Shown here one piece after another: positions 34,258 to 46,313 of a stretch of 64,000 nt of DNA. The notes under the pieces were generated by a model. The model saw only the letters and a program-made list of their open reading frames with translations, was not told where the DNA came from and did not search any database. The stretch comes from Dactylorhiza incarnata (taxonomy: Eukaryota; Streptophyta; Magnoliopsida; Asparagales; Orchidaceae). The stretch spans positions 1,302,001 to 1,366,000 of the forward strand of contig JAWHQI010000065.1 in NCBI GenBank assembly GCA_033032865.1. The letters are read 5' to 3'. Both the position numbers and the translations under genes were made by a program. Each line of letters begins with the position of its first letter. Positions within the stretch are counted from its first letter, which is position 1.

Positions 34258-37200
34258 CAAGTATGATACATGACCTAAAAGGGAGCTACATGGCCCTCCT
34301 AGCTTATATATATATATTCAAATATAGATTCAGAAGTTGTACAAATGATAAGTTACTAATTTCCGCCATCTTTACTTGAATATGATTATGTTTGGGCCTA
34401 ATATTCAACTTCTTAATATTTAGGGGATCCATCAATTTGTACATGAAGTGTAAATTAGCATGGCCCAAAGGGTCCAATAAAATTTACTGAGTTTAGTTAT
34501 GATCCAAAACAATGTTCAGCAAGGATTCATAATTTTCTCCCTAATTAAATTTCAGAAAATTAATTAAATGTCCAAGGGTACTATTTATAACATTATGAAG
34601 GATCTACTACATTTATTCATCCAAATGTTGTAAATAAATTTTCCAGGTATTTGTATAACTCAAAAATAAACATCAACATGGATTGACATTTTTCTAATAG
34701 TATTTTATCATCAATATTAAATAAATCATATAAGCTATTTATTTCCACTCTATGTGTTGAAACCATCAACTGGTCTCTGAGTTCGGACCCATAGGGGGGG
34801 TGTAGTCTGTGCTTACTTCTCCCTCACTAAACTCTTCTGACTAAGGATGGAAAACCTAGAACAAACCCAAGGCTATAGCGAGGAGGTCCCGACACACACC
34901 CGGAAGATCTTAGAGAGCTTCCCCTCCCAAACCAAAGCTCAGCTGGGCACCTTGGAGGGCACTAGCCGCCTACTCCGAAACTAGCCTGGAGGAGAGAGCT
35001 CAAAAAGATCCCCATCTCCTCCAAGGTGCCCTTAAGGGTCTATTTATAGATTTTCTAGACTGGTCTGCAAATAGTGTGAATCCGCCTTTTGGTTTTACTA
35101 ATCGCACCCCAAATTGGTCAGCTAACAACCTAACTCCGCTGTTCTGAAGGGCAATTGGCAGCCCACAAAGGGTATCTTGGTAATTTCCCCCTCAAAACCT
35201 CCTGGGCGAGTGGTCCGTGAAGGCACCATTCGCCAGGCTTCTCGCATACTCGATTATGCCGAGCGAGTGGTCCCTGGAGGCACCACTCGCCTAATCGCCT
35301 AGCCTGCACGACAAGTGGGATTCCGCCCCAACTCGCCTGGTCCTCCGCGCACTTACTCCTCTGAACGGGTGAGTGCCTTGCGAATGGGACTCGCACTTGC
35401 TTGTAGGCTCTCCTGCCTCTTCTGGCCTGGGCGAGTGCTCTGCCTGACACCGCTCTAGCCTCATGACACCCTTTGGACCTGGGGACCCACTCGGCGAATA
35501 CGGGGTTGTACACTATGAAGGAGCTACTGTAAATGATCATAAAATAATTACAACAAAACTTATCAAGGCACCATGGTGATATAACAAGTCTTCTGGCTAA
35601 GTCCCATAAATTTTCAGTTCCATTTGATCAACCATAATAATTAATCAAGAAAAATGATAAAATTCAACTTTATGAAGGAACTAATGTAAATCATCAGAGA
35701 ACAAATGTGACAAAATTATCAGGACATTATTATGACCTAATTAGTTTACTGACCAAGTTTCACAATTTTCTAACTTCATTTGACCATCAATATTAATTAT
35801 TCTAAGAAGACAAACAAATTCCACTTCGTGAAGGAACCACAGTAAATAATCATCAATTAAATATAATAAAATTCCCAGAGACTACTAATGGTCACAAAGT
35901 TCTAGCTACCCAGTTTCATAAAATTCAGAATTACTAATTAGTGTGATAGAATAACTGGGGGTAATTCAACTAATTACTAATTAGTGGGCTATCATATCCA
36001 TAAAAATTCTCATAAAATATACAGGGTGTAATTACACCCCCCAGGTGAATCCCGAATTTTTATAGCATTTCAGAAAGTTTTGACCATAAATTACTCAATT
36101 GAGCTAAATGTGACAAAATCACATAAACCCTAATATCCTAAGAAATTCAACCCCAATGTTCATGATTTTTCCTGAGATGTGAGATCTCATGATATAAAGT
36201 GCATGTTTTGCATTTCATGAAAGTTGACCACGGGAATACTTATTAAATCACAAAACATCATGTATGTATAACACCTTATTGAATTTTCCATGGCACCTTG
36301 GTCCTGCATGTGAATTTCCCTCACATGCATGATCCTAAATGAGCTGAAAATTTAATCATGCTTATGATATAGCTAAACCAATCCCCCACCAAAATATTGG
36401 GGTGTTTTGAGGGCTTTTACACACATAATTAACACATGCATAGTTATTTAAATGTTTCCTAAAACTTTAGGAAAATGTTATCTAAAAATTCCCAATTTGG
36501 GGCAGAGGGTGTATTAGGGCATGACTCATGCATGCCAAAAATTTCAGATCATTTGGAGTTGTAGGACTCCATGAATTAATTTTCTAGTGATTAGGTCACA
36601 TAGTGTACATCGCCCACAAGAAATTGATTTCTGGAGTGCTCCAAAATGATTGAAATCAATTTCTAAAAATAGTAGAGGCCTAGAGTTACATCTTTCATGT
36701 TAAACAATTTTTCTAATTCAACCCCCATATTTTTCTATAATTTATTTCATCTACAACAAGTTCTAGGTCTAATAACATTTAAATGGAAATCCAGAAATTC
36801 AATTAAATGGACGACCGAGATTTTGTCTCTCCTGATTAGCCAACCGCCCTGATTTCATTTTCCTGGGCCAACTTTGGCTTCGTTTTCCGGCGAGCTCCAG
36901 CCGTCTCTAGCAAAACCCCCAAGCCACCACCTCCGACCGAGGTTTGGCTAACAACCGGCGGTGAGAAATCATCCGGAGGTGGCTGGAGTAACTTTTCGGC
37001 ACCTTTCATTTTTCGAGCAGTAACACTTAAAAACTGAAATGGTCGCTCCACCATTTCTTCATGGATTTGAAAATGGAGAGAAGGGGAAACTAGCACAGAT
37101 GGAGGAGACAAGGAATCCGACCTGGTTGCAGGTATTAGACCTTGTGTTCCTCTTGGGAGCCATTTCAATTTTTCCGGCGAGCTCCTCTGAATCTCCCGTC

Positions 37201-38211
37201 AACAACACCCGAACTCCTCAATTGACCCGGGGCTTCTCTTGCTCTCGACTTCCTGAGGTGGAGTTATTTTGGGTTGGGGGTGGCTAAATCTTCAGCTACC
37301 ATTAAGTGGTGATTTCCTCTATGCTCCACCTCCATGGCAGCCAATACCCTTGCACCAATTGGGCCGTGAAACGGCCAGAATTTACTCCTTGAGTTTGAAT
37401 TCTGGCAGAGGGGGGAATATTGGATCCAATTGGAGCTCCCCTTGGATTGCCATTAATGTGGTCGACAAGCTCCATTCCCCTTGTATTTCTCTCCCCTACC
37501 CAGCTGCCACCTCACCTAATATCTAATGGGTTTCAATGTGGGGGCTGAGAGCATGCCAAGGAGAGGGGAATTGGGTGACAAGTGACACTCATCCCCAATT
37601 TCCTCTCCTTGATCTCCTCTTGGTGGTGGTAGACCACCCCTCAAATTGGGCCTCCTAAATTATCCTCTAAACCAAAGTGAATGGGCCTCCTTTGGGCTTA
37701 ATTAAGTGGGCTTGAGCTCAATTGGGTTGAGCCTTGGGTTAACTTGATCAAAGGTAGCCTAACTTGGGCATTTAGGTCAAGGTTGACCCTTGGTCAACCA
37801 TGGTGATGGGGTTGAGTCACATTGGTCATTGGGTCCATGTGCACCTATTGGGGTGAATTTAGGCTTGGTGAGGCCAATTGGGACTCTTTTGACCTATTTA
37901 GGTCCAATTGGTTTAAGTGAGTCAAGGGGTGATTTGACCCAAACACTAGCCTTGACTTGACCCCTTTGTGTTCTTTGTGACTCATTGGGTTCCCTAAGGG
38001 GTTAGTGGTGTCATGGTGGGGTCATTTATCACCTTGGGGGTCCATTTGACCAAGCTTAGGCTAGGTGACTAAAAGTGGCTAAATGCACACCAATGTGCAA
38101 TTCACCTACTCTCCTAGGTTTCTAGGGTTCTTTTGGCTAGCCTACCCTTTTGTCATGACATAGTCATGACAAAAATTCAACTTAGGGATCTAGTGGTTTG
38201 TGGGATGTTAC
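34258..38211 (-). mobile_element. Tekay-type LTR, minus orientation, 5' part, joined to a pol fragment
   Basis: Continuation of the LTR at 17310-19165 beyond the inserted complete element. It aligns in reverse with the LTR starting at 47313 and ends exactly at GGGATGTTACA (38211), the reverse of TGTAACATCCC. Matches include the ATATTGGGGTGTTTTG region (36399) and the GTCAA repeats (37640-38050). From 38212 the sequence becomes a plus-strand pol fragment, which is not a normal arrangement. The LTR is interrupted by a solo LTR at 34755-35512. Confidence 0.75.
34755..35512 (-). mobile_element. Solo LTR related to the gag-only family
   Basis: 758 bp from TGTTGAAACC to GGGTTGTACA with the perfect duplication CTATG (34750-34754, 35513-35517). 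The ends are the same as in the gag-only elements, and the interior shares GCACCTTGGAGGGCACTA with copy 2. It carries two GCGAGTGGT/ACCACTCGC inverted repeats, one at 35263-35290. Confidence 0.9.
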
Positions 38212-39705
38212 ACAAATGCCTCTTCTGCATTCATGAGTTTGATGAACCGCGCATTCAAGACCTACTTGGATGTCTTCGTTATCGTATTCATTGACAATAT
38301 ATCTTAATTTATTCGAGGATCGAGGAGGAGCATGCCCGCCATATAGCACTAACATTGGGGAAGCTGAGGGAGCATGAACTTTATGTGAAGTTCTACAAGT
38401 GCTAGTTATAGCTGAAGGAGGTTGCATTCCTGGGCCACATTATCGACAGAACAGGATTATCAGTGGACCCAACGAAGATTCAGGCGGTGCGGGATTGGCC
38501 TCAGATAAAGACAACTTATGATGTACGGAGTTTCTTAGGACTTGTCGGCTATTACCAGAAGTTCATGGAGGGATTTTCAAGGATTGCCCTCACACTTACA
38601 TCTCTGACGAAGAAGGGCATGCCATTTGTGTGGACACCACAGTGCGAAGCAACCTTCCATGAGCTAAAAGACAGACTTACTTCTGCTCTGATCCTTGCAC
38701 TTCCATATGAAAAGGAAGGATTTCAGGTCTACACCGATGCATCATACCAAGAGATGGGTGTCGTGCTGATGCATCATGGCCATTTCATTGCTTATATGCT
38801 TCCCGCCAACTGAAGATGCATGAAGAAAATTACCTGGTGCACGACCTCGAGCTGGGAGCAGTGATATTTGCATTGAAGGTCTGAAGGCACTACTTGTACG
38901 GTGTACACTGCGATATCTTCTCCAATCACAAGAATTTAAAGTACGTGGATACGCAGAAGGACCTGAATCTTAGGCAAAGGCGGCGGGTGGAGTTTCTTTG
39001 TGACTATGAGTACACCATGCACTACCACCCTGGAAAGACAAACTCCGTGGCAGACTTACTTAGAAGGAGAGCGAGCATATCCGATTTGGAGCCCCGACTG
39101 ATGGCCATGGAGCTGGTGCAAGTGCTGAAGGACATGCAGATCACTCTGGTGTCCAAGGTCGACCCTGAGGTTTATGCAGAGTACTTGGCCTGGTGAGCAT
39201 GGTTTGTGATATACGGGACCTCATCAGGGTTGGGCAGGGGCAGGATGCAACATTGGAGCCAGTGTTTTGGGCCCTAGAGATAGGCTCTTCAGGAGACTTT
39301 TCTTTGCATGAAGATCTCGTTCACTTCCGAGGTCGAATATATATACCAGTGGGAGATAGGACCCAGGAGGACATCATGTCAAAAGCACACTGTAGCAGAT
39401 ACTCCGTGCACCAGGGGATCTCCAAGATGACAGCGGACCTGAGGAGAACGATGTACTGGCCTGGCATGAAGAAGGAGATTGCACACTTTGTGACACACTG
39501 TGAAACCTGCTAGCGGGTGAAAGCCGAGTGCAAGATACCAGGAGGATTATTGCAGCCACTGCTAGTGCCGGAGTGGGAGTTCGAGGACATCTCTATGGAC
39601 TTCGTACGCTGGTTACCTCGCTCCCGCTCCAGGGATGATTCTGTATGGGTGATCGTGGACAGGCTGACGAAGGTTGCTAGGTTTATTTCCGTTAAGAAGG
39701 ACGCT
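38212..39705 (+). pseudogene. Truncated Tekay pol: RT, RNase H and integrase N-terminus
   Basis: Starts inside reverse transcriptase ([14 protein letters not shown]) at the end of an inverted LTR. An F-I-D-N variant of the catalytic motif follows, then SFLGLVGYYQKFMEGFSRIA. RNase H ([20 protein letters not shown]) has a frame shift near 38795 and a W-to-stop TGA near 38882. The integrase finger is intact except for TAG after HCETC (39511-39513). The catalytic core starts at ISMDFVRWLPRS and is cut at KKDA by the element at 39706. Gag, protease and the first RT blocks are absent. Confidence 0.85.
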
Positions 39706-39984
39706 TGATGAGTCCCATTTATATACACATTTATGGACTCATATGGGCCGTATTTCTAGTCAATGCACCACACTTTAGGCATGTTTACGATCATATTTGC
39801 TATTCCTTGCTAGGTGCACTCTTAGGCCCGTTTCGGTGTGCAATTGCGCTCCTTGTTATTGGGGGTAAGCACATGGTGCTCCCAAATCCTTTTCCTATGT
39901 TTATTTGGTGCTGGTGGTGTATTCCCAGCTGGTTTATATTGTGCAGGTGGCCGGATCGTCCCGTTTTCCCCCAAAATCTAGCCT

Positions 39985-40305
39985 GTGCATATCGCACGGT
40001 CGTGCGTCTCCTTGACGCATGGACGGAGCGATCGTGCTTATGTATCTGGGCAGAAACCGGACAATCTGAGTTTAGTCGTGCATTTTACGCACAGACGGAT
40101 TTGCCCGTGTGCGAGTAAAACGCACGATCGACCTGTTTCCTCTTGTTTTTGGTCATTCTGAATTTACCCGTGCGTTGGTACGCACGGGAGGACTTGCCTG
40201 TGCGCTAGTAAAACGCACGGGCGGCGCAGCGTCTCCCTCAAGTCAGATTTTATCATTTAATAACACACGGTTCACGCACGGTCGTGCGTTCGACCGTGCG
40301 TGACC
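39985..40305. repeat. CGCACGGTCGTGCG palindrome cluster in LTR
   Basis: Repeated CG-rich inverted repeats. The best is 40273-40302, with perfect 12-base arms CACGCACGGTCG and CGACCGTGCGTG around a 6-base loop. The right LTR has the same site at about 45371-45400 with one arm mismatch. Related GTGCGTTGGTACGCAC and CGCACGGTCGTGCG units occur upstream. The cluster lies just 5' of the TATA-like box. Confidence 0.85.
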
Positions 40306-40318
40306 ATTTTTCTGTCTG

Positions 40319-40331
40319 TTTAGTATAAAAT
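40319..40331 (+). promoter_or_regulatory. Possible TATA box of the LTR
   Basis: TTTAGTATAAAATG lies shortly after the 40273-40302 hairpin and is preserved in the right LTR near 45418. This is a plausible core promoter position, judged from sequence alone. Confidence 0.4.
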
Positions 40332-41218
40332 GCAGGTTACATCGCAGTCAATGAGGAGCTCGTGAGGGGAGCGGGAAATCAGATCCTCCCTGTCGTTTCT
40401 GAGGTCTAAAGGCTTCTCCTTCACCTTTACCACCAAGGAGACCATATTCTGGCGATTTCCACCACCATTCTTCCATTCGGTAGCGTTTGCGAGCATTCTC
40501 CATCAAGTGCTCAAGCATTCCTCGTCGTGGGAAGCCATAGAATTGCTGTAGGTCGTTGGAGCAGTGACTGCCTCCATCGAGTCCGCACACCATCCGAGGG
40601 TCGAGCCCTGAGAGAGCCCGACAACCTCTCATTCCGACCGAGAACCCAAGATGCGGTGACTTCTTCCTATTGGTCCTCTCTAAACTTGAATGCTTGTGCT
40701 CTCTTTGTGTTGTTGTTGTTGTAATGAACTATTGCTTAGCTTAATGTCATAGATCTTTTAGTATGTTCATGTGCAATGATGCTGTGGTATGAGAGTAGCA
40801 TTTCCTTGTTGTGATTTTCTGAGTTCGTTGTGTGTGAAGCCCTAGCAATTGCTAGTGGTGATGCTTGGAGAAGAGGTGTGTGCGACCCTCAACCGTCACA
40901 GTTACTTTCCGTACACGCGACTCCGGAAGCACGGCATCGCGGCCGTTGCATCCATCCCGCCTTGCGAAGCGGAGTTTTGACCCGCATCTCTCTTTTTCGC
41001 ATTAGCTTAGGAACCAAATCACAATGCCCTTGTTTTTACTTTATTTGCTCGTGTAACGATCGATTCACTACGCGTTTCGTTCACCAGAACCTGCATTCCT
41101 TGAGAGACGATATTCAGGGATTTCCTCCCTATTTTATTACTTGAACGACCGGTGCACTGCCGTCGTATCGCATTTCATGCTCGCTAATTAGCATTGCTGA
41201 AATTGCGCATCAAGTTTT

Positions 41219-41236
41219 TGGCGCCGTTGCCGGGGA
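41219..41236 (+). other. Primer binding site, tRNA-Asp type
   Basis: TGGCGCCGTTGCCGGGGA, seven bases after the left LTR. This is the well-known primer site of the plant Athila/Tat branch, complementary to the 3' end of tRNA-Asp. Confidence 0.9.
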
Positions 41237-41338
41237 ATGCATGCGTGATCATTTCGTGTTTGTGAATCGATTGTTTTCGATTGGGTCTTTCATTCTTCTT
41301 AATTTCCTCTTTTTCATGCTATTTTCTTCTTCTATATC

Positions 41339-41671
41339 ATGTGGGCACATTTGAATATCCGATGTCGTTGGTGTGGGGACACATCCCATGCTAGTGATAG
41401 GTGTCCCAAAGAGTATGGTGTTGTTCAGAAACCGTACGGGTCCCATAAATCTTTTGGCTCCTCTACTGCGCCTCCGATGTCGCACTATTACGCGGCCACC
41501 ACACCTTGGGTGCTGGCGAAGCCGGTGAAGCAGTGTTTATTTTGCAAAAGTAGAGAGCATGCCTTGAAAGACTGTGCTAATTACCTTCGCCAACTAGAGG
41601 ATGACGATGAGCCGGATATCCGGATCGTCCCATCTTCGAATTCTGTAAGCACAACCCCTTCCTCTGGTTGA
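41339..41671 (+). CDS. Small protein with two CCHC zinc knuckles
   Basis: ATG at 41339, about 120 bases after the primer site; 110 residues. Two perfect C-x(2)-C-x(4)-H-x(4)-C knuckles: CRWCGDTSHASDRC (residues 9-22) and CLFCKSREHALKDC (about 61-74). The C-terminus is acidic and serine/threonine-rich (EDDDEPDIRI). The first knuckle is like the nucleocapsid end of Athila gag, but the capsid part that normally precedes it is absent. The role is inferred to be RNA binding or packaging of the element's own transcript. It could also be a leftover of a longer gag with the next frame, which starts within about 170 bases in another frame. Confidence 0.6.
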   Translation: MWAHLNIRCRWCGDTSHASDRCPKEYGVVQKPYGSHKSFGSSTAPPMSHYYAATTPWVLAKPVKQCLFCKSREHALKDCANYLRQLEDDDEPDIRIVPSSNSVSTTPSSG

Positions 41672-41835
41672 GTGTCACTTCCACCTTCACTTCTTGAAGC
41701 CCCTGGAATCAACACGTGCATCAGTGTCCTTCATGACTCCGTTTTTGATGCGACCCCCATACCTCTTCGGTTCACGTACCACTTTGTGTGGATTTGTGCC
41801 CTTGTGTGGAGAGTGAGCCCAAACTCTTAAGAAGC

Positions 41836-42435
41836 ATGTCTTCTCCCACTACACACGAATCTACATCTATTTCTGATATTGTTATCGAGGTCAATTTGCA
41901 GGATGTTGCAGACCTGCGCAGTGTCGTGCCCACTCTCATGGAGGGGGACAGTCTCGATTGTGCTGAAGCAACCATTTCGGTTCAGTGCGAGAAAGTCCAA
42001 GTTATAGAGGAGGTCATTGCGCGCGCTGCTGAGTTTAGTGAAATCGTCGATGATATCATCAGTTTGTCATTACCGCGCCCTATGGGGGATGAAGTCGGGA
42101 TTATTCCCTCAGAGGAGATGTCTTTTAGCTTTTCTTCTGTCTTATCTCTTGACCCTGCTCTCGTATTTTCTCCTCTGCAGGACCACATTGTGGAGCCAGT
42201 TTCGTTGGTGTATGAGCTTGTAACAAGGCCTAGCATTGAGAGGAATCAGGTGCAGGTGGAGCCAGATACGGTGAGCTTCACAACGCATATTATGCCCTTG
42301 CCTGATACTCATATCAGGCATTATTTTCTCACCGATGTTTGGGCAACTGTTCTATCTTCGTTTCGGTACCTTTTGCCGAAATGTGAGCGCGAACAGTTAC
42401 CTGACCATTTTCGCTTTCACCCACCTATTAGTTAA
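41836..42435 (+). CDS. Unrecognised acidic protein of the Athila/Tat-like element
   Basis: I do not recognise this frame. From the first ATG (41836) it codes for about 199 residues, rich in acidic, serine, valine and leucine residues, beginning MSSPTTHESTSISDIVIEVN and ending FRFHPPIS. No membrane segment, zinc finger or enzyme motif is seen. The frame is also open upstream to at least 41788. It follows the knuckle protein in a different frame, so the two may once have been one protein. The conservation needed to call it functional cannot be judged from one copy. Confidence 0.45.
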   Translation: MSSPTTHESTSISDIVIEVNLQDVADLRSVVPTLMEGDSLDCAEATISVQCEKVQVIEEVIARAAEFSEIVDDIISLSLPRPMGDEVGIIPSEEMSFSFSSVLSLDPALVFSPLQDHIVEPVSLVYELVTRPSIERNQVQVEPDTVSFTTHIMPLPDTHIRHYFLTDVWATVLSSFRYLLPKCEREQLPDHFRFHPPIS

Positions 42436-44803
42436 TTTGCATTTCAAGTGCGTGTATAAGTCCCGTTGGGGGGACATGTAGCCCAACAGTTATCTAGGTT
42501 TAGGAGTAGCTAATTTAGATTTTATTATCTTTAGTTTTAACTTCTTTTTGCTTTCTGCTATTAGTATCTCTTATTTTGGAGAGTTTTTCGTGAACCACGC
42601 GCCCTGTGGAGTTTGTTGTTAGGCAATTGCTATTGTCGTGTTCTTCCCTGTTCCCTCCGTTCTTGCTATAGCGTGCAAATTTTTCTGATTCTGTCGGCTC
42701 GAAAATTTTTTTTGAAGAAATCTTGGAGAAATTTGCAAACGCACGACCAGATTGTCCGTGCGCGTTGGGATCGCACGACCGTGCGATTTTCTATTTCTAT
42801 AAACCGGCCCCTGCCAGAGCTTCTACATCGCGATCTAGGCGAATGCGCACTCCTCCTCCTCCTTCGCAGTCTCCTCCGCCATCTTCCCCGTAATTGTCCT
42901 GTTGCAGCCTCCTGGGCGTTTAGTTATTTTGTATTTTTATTACTTTTAATCTATCTTAGATATACTCTTGGAGGATCCTGTTCCGGATATGATTCTGCTA
43001 GGGCATCGTCCCTAGGGTGTGGTTTTGGACAGCTTTAATTCTCTGATTTAGTTGTTTATCATTATTGTATTGATTGTCTCTGCCGCATATTCCTTTCTCT
43101 TTTATGATGAATGTCAGTGCGGGCTGTATTATCTTTGTTTTTGCGGGTTTGGAGATGTCAGTTTGCAGGTATGACGACAACTTCTTGGGAGACAACCCAT
43201 GGGAACCACCCGGTTCCGTTTGCTTAGTCTATTTCTTTTAGTCCTGTTTTTCTTTTCTTTTTGCTAACATCGCAGGTTAAAGCTCTCGCGTGGTGGATGC
43301 GGAAGGAGAAAAACTTGAAGAAGGAATTACCGCACTTCTGGCATGCTCAATTATGAGCATAGGTCCACTCTACCCCTATTCTCCTTATTCCAGAATTCCC
43401 TATCTTATTTAGTTTTGATCAAGTCTGGGGGAGCGGGCCTTTGCTTGCGCTACACGCACATTCATGCTAGAATGTTATGTTAGGAAAATTATATTGATTA
43501 TCTCATTGCATAACGCACACCACACGTGTTTTATTTTTACTCGTGCGCAATTATCGTGTAAGTGATTGATGTATATGTTTAGAAATTTATGTGTTTAGAA
43601 ATTTGATTGTTAGTTGAGGATTGTGTGGCTGAACAGGATGTGACCCGTGCGGTGCTACTAGTAGAGCGCTCACAGCATAAAAATTCACGTAGAATAGATT
43701 TAATTACAAAGTTATAGTTTTATTTACTTCATTTGTGTAATTACTTAATACTCTACTCAAACGGTGAATTTGGTGAATCTAGCGGTAGCCATAGGTCGAG
43801 TGTAGAAGAGCTGTTAGCCTCGTGTTGTTTGAGTTGGAAGGAGAGGAGACCTCGCTCAGTGGTTAAGAACTTGCCCCAAGCTATTTTCAAAACGAGTGCG
43901 TTGAATGATCTTGTTGGGAGCATGACGTAGGCCATCATTTGGTCCGGTTGAGCTTTGATTTCCCAACCTAACGTCTTCCTTTGCTAGCCTCGTTGAGCCT
44001 TACCTCTCTTATTTGTTAAACTCCACTAAACTTTCACCAAGACCACATATCCCAACCTAATACGCACTAGAGTCGAACTTTGGAATTCATACATATTTAT
44101 GATGATTTTGCGTTGCGGAGCAATATTTTTGTGCGCGAAGAAAAAAATGAGAATGAGTTAAAAATTTTGATTGATCCTAGCTTATGTTTCTATGGATCTA
44201 TAAAAAAAAGAAGAGTAAGAAGAACTCTAAAAAGAATCTAACCACAAGTGTGGTAGTCTCGCGCACACCATCGTACTTAAATGAAGTCTGGGGGAGTATG
44301 CTTCAAGGTGAAGATGTTGAGGTTGAAATTTGTTATTTACCGGAGGATGAGTGCATTTAACCTACGTTCTTCTACTTCAATACCGTACCTCAACCCAAGC
44401 CCTATGTCTAGCCTAAAAGACCTACTGATTCTTGATAAGACCGTCTCATGCAGTGGAGAAGGGCAAGCGTTTGACCACCGACCTTGATGGATTTCTTGGA
44501 GAGAACTTCCTTGAGATCCAATTTGAGCAACGCTCACCTCAGCAGTTCACGCTATTTTCCCTAGGGCGCGACTGTCCGATTCACCAGTGATTCACCTCAG
44601 AGTAGTAGTATTTTGTATCTTACACTAGTTGAAGTTATTAAAATATAGTCTTTGTTTTAAAATCTTTTCTACTTTATTTTTACGCTCGTTAGTTCTTTAC
44701 TTCCCATCATGTTTTGCCCGCACAGTTGCTTCTTTAACATCAATTTTTCTATCATGGGATTGAGTGTTTGCCCGAGACGTGCAAACGAGTAAGTCTGGGG
44801 GTG
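42436..44803. other. 3' non-coding region of the Athila/Tat-like element with repeated polypurine motif
   Basis: No supported coding. AAGTCTGGGGG occurs three times: at about 43423 (followed by AGCGGG), 44283 (followed by AGTATG) and 44791 (followed by TGTGATG, directly at the right LTR). Only the last is placed to prime plus-strand synthesis; the other two look like auxiliary tracts. CG-rich hexamers like those of the LTR occur at 42740-42790. Confidence 0.6.
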
Positions 44804-46308
44804 TGATGAGTCCCATTTATATACACATTTATGGACTCATCTGGGCCGTATTTCTAGTCAATGCACCACACTTTAGGCATGTTTACGATCATATTTGCTA
44901 TTCCTTGCTAGGTGTACTCTTAGGTCCGTTTCGGTGTGCAATTGCACTCCTTGTTATTGGGGGTAAGCACATGGTGCTCCCCAATCCTTTTCCTATGTTT
45001 ATTTGGTGTTGGAGGTGTATTCCCAGCTGGTTTATATTGTGCAGGTGGCCGGATCGTCCCGTTTTTCCCCCAGAATCTAGCTTGTGCATATCGCATGGTC
45101 GTGCGTCTCCTTGATGCACTGATGGAGCGATCGTGCGTCTGTATCTGGGCAGAAACCGGACAATCTGAGTTTAGTCGTGAGTTTTACGCACGGGCGGATT
45201 TGCCCGTGCGCGAGTAAAACGCACGATCGACCTGTTTCCTCTTATTTTTGGTCATTCTGAATTTACCCGTGCGTTGGTACGCACGGGCGGATTTGCCCAT
45301 GCGCTAGTAAATGCACGGGCGACGCAGCGTCTCCCTCAAGTCAGATTGTATCATTTAATAACACACGGTTCACGCACGGTCATGCGTTCGACCGTGCGTG
45401 ACCATTTTTCTGCCTGTTTAGTATAAAATGCAGGTTACGTCGCAGTCAACGAGGAGCTCGTGAGGGGAGTGGGAAATCAGATCCTCCCCACCGTTTTTGA
45501 GGTCTGAAGGCTTCGCCTTCACCTCTACCACCAAGGAGACCATATTCCAGCGATTTCCACCACCAATCTTCCATTCGGGAACGTTAGCGAGCATTCTCCA
45601 TCAAGTGCTCAAGCATTCCTCATCGTGGGAAGCCATAGAAGTGCTGTAGGTCGTTGGAGCGGTGACATCATCCATCGAGTCCGCACACCATCTGAGGGCC
45701 GAGTCCGGAGAGAGCCCGACAACCTCTCATTCCGACCGAGAACCCAAGATGCGGTGACATCTTCCTATTGGTCCTCTCTAAACTTGAATGCTTGTCCTCT
45801 CTTTGTGTTGTTGTTGTAATGAATTATTGCCTAGCTTAATGTCATAGATCTTTTAGTATGTTCATGTGCAATGATGCGGTGGTATGTGAGTACCATTTCC
45901 TTGTTGTGATTTTCTGAGTTCGTTGTGTGTGAAGCCCTAGCAATTGCTAGTGGTGATGCTTGGAGAAGAGGTGTGTGCGACCCTCAATCGTCACAGTTAC
46001 TTTCCGTCCACGCGACTCCCGAAGCACGACAACGCGGCCGTTGCATCCATCCCGCCTTGCGAAGCGGAGTTTTGACCCGCATCTCTCTTTTTTGCATTAG
46101 CTTAGGAACCAAATCACAATGCCCTTATTTTTTACTTTATTTGCTCGTGTAACGATCGATTCACTACGCGTTTCATTCACCAGAACCTGCATTCCTTGAG
46201 AGACAATATTTGGGGATTTCCTCCCTATTTTATTACTTGAGCGACCGGTGCACTGCCGTCGTATCGCATTTCATGCTCGCTAATTAGCATTGCTGAAATT
46301 GCGCATCA
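44804..46308 (+). repeat. 3' LTR of the Athila/Tat-like element
   Basis: Partner of 39706-41212, 1505 bp, with the same palindrome cluster (about 45085-45400) and TATA-like box. It ends GCGCATCA at 46308 before the duplication ACACT. Confidence 0.9.
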
Positions 46309-46313
46309 ACACT

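Larger units (their letters stand above)
39706..41212 (+). repeat. 5' LTR of the Athila/Tat-like element
   Basis: TGATGAGTCCC to GCGCATCA. It contains several CGCACGG/CCGTGCG palindromes (about 39990-40305), a TATA-like AGTATAAAATG at about 40321 and no credible coding sequence. Confidence 0.9.
39706..46308 (+). mobile_element. Non-autonomous Athila/Tat-like LTR element (LARD-type)
   Basis: LTRs 39706-41212 and 44804-46308 (about 1.5 kb each), duplication ACGCT/ACACT (39701-39705, 46309-46313, one mismatch), a tRNA-Asp-type primer site after the left LTR and a polypurine tract AAGTCTGGGGGTG before the right one. About 20 differences can be counted by eye in the first 440 aligned LTR bases, so the insertion is not very recent. 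The 3.6 kb interior has two small open frames and no protease, RT or integrase. Confidence 0.9.

Noticed and set aside
36836..37287. Frames of 80-110 codons on both strands as host genes
   Set aside because: They sit in Tekay LTR sequence, are not conserved in the matching parts of the other LTRs, and show no domain.
41836..42435. Envelope-like gene in the Athila/Tat-like element
   Set aside because: Athila relatives can carry an env-like frame, but this protein has no signal peptide or membrane segment and lies right after the knuckle protein, not before the 3' LTR.
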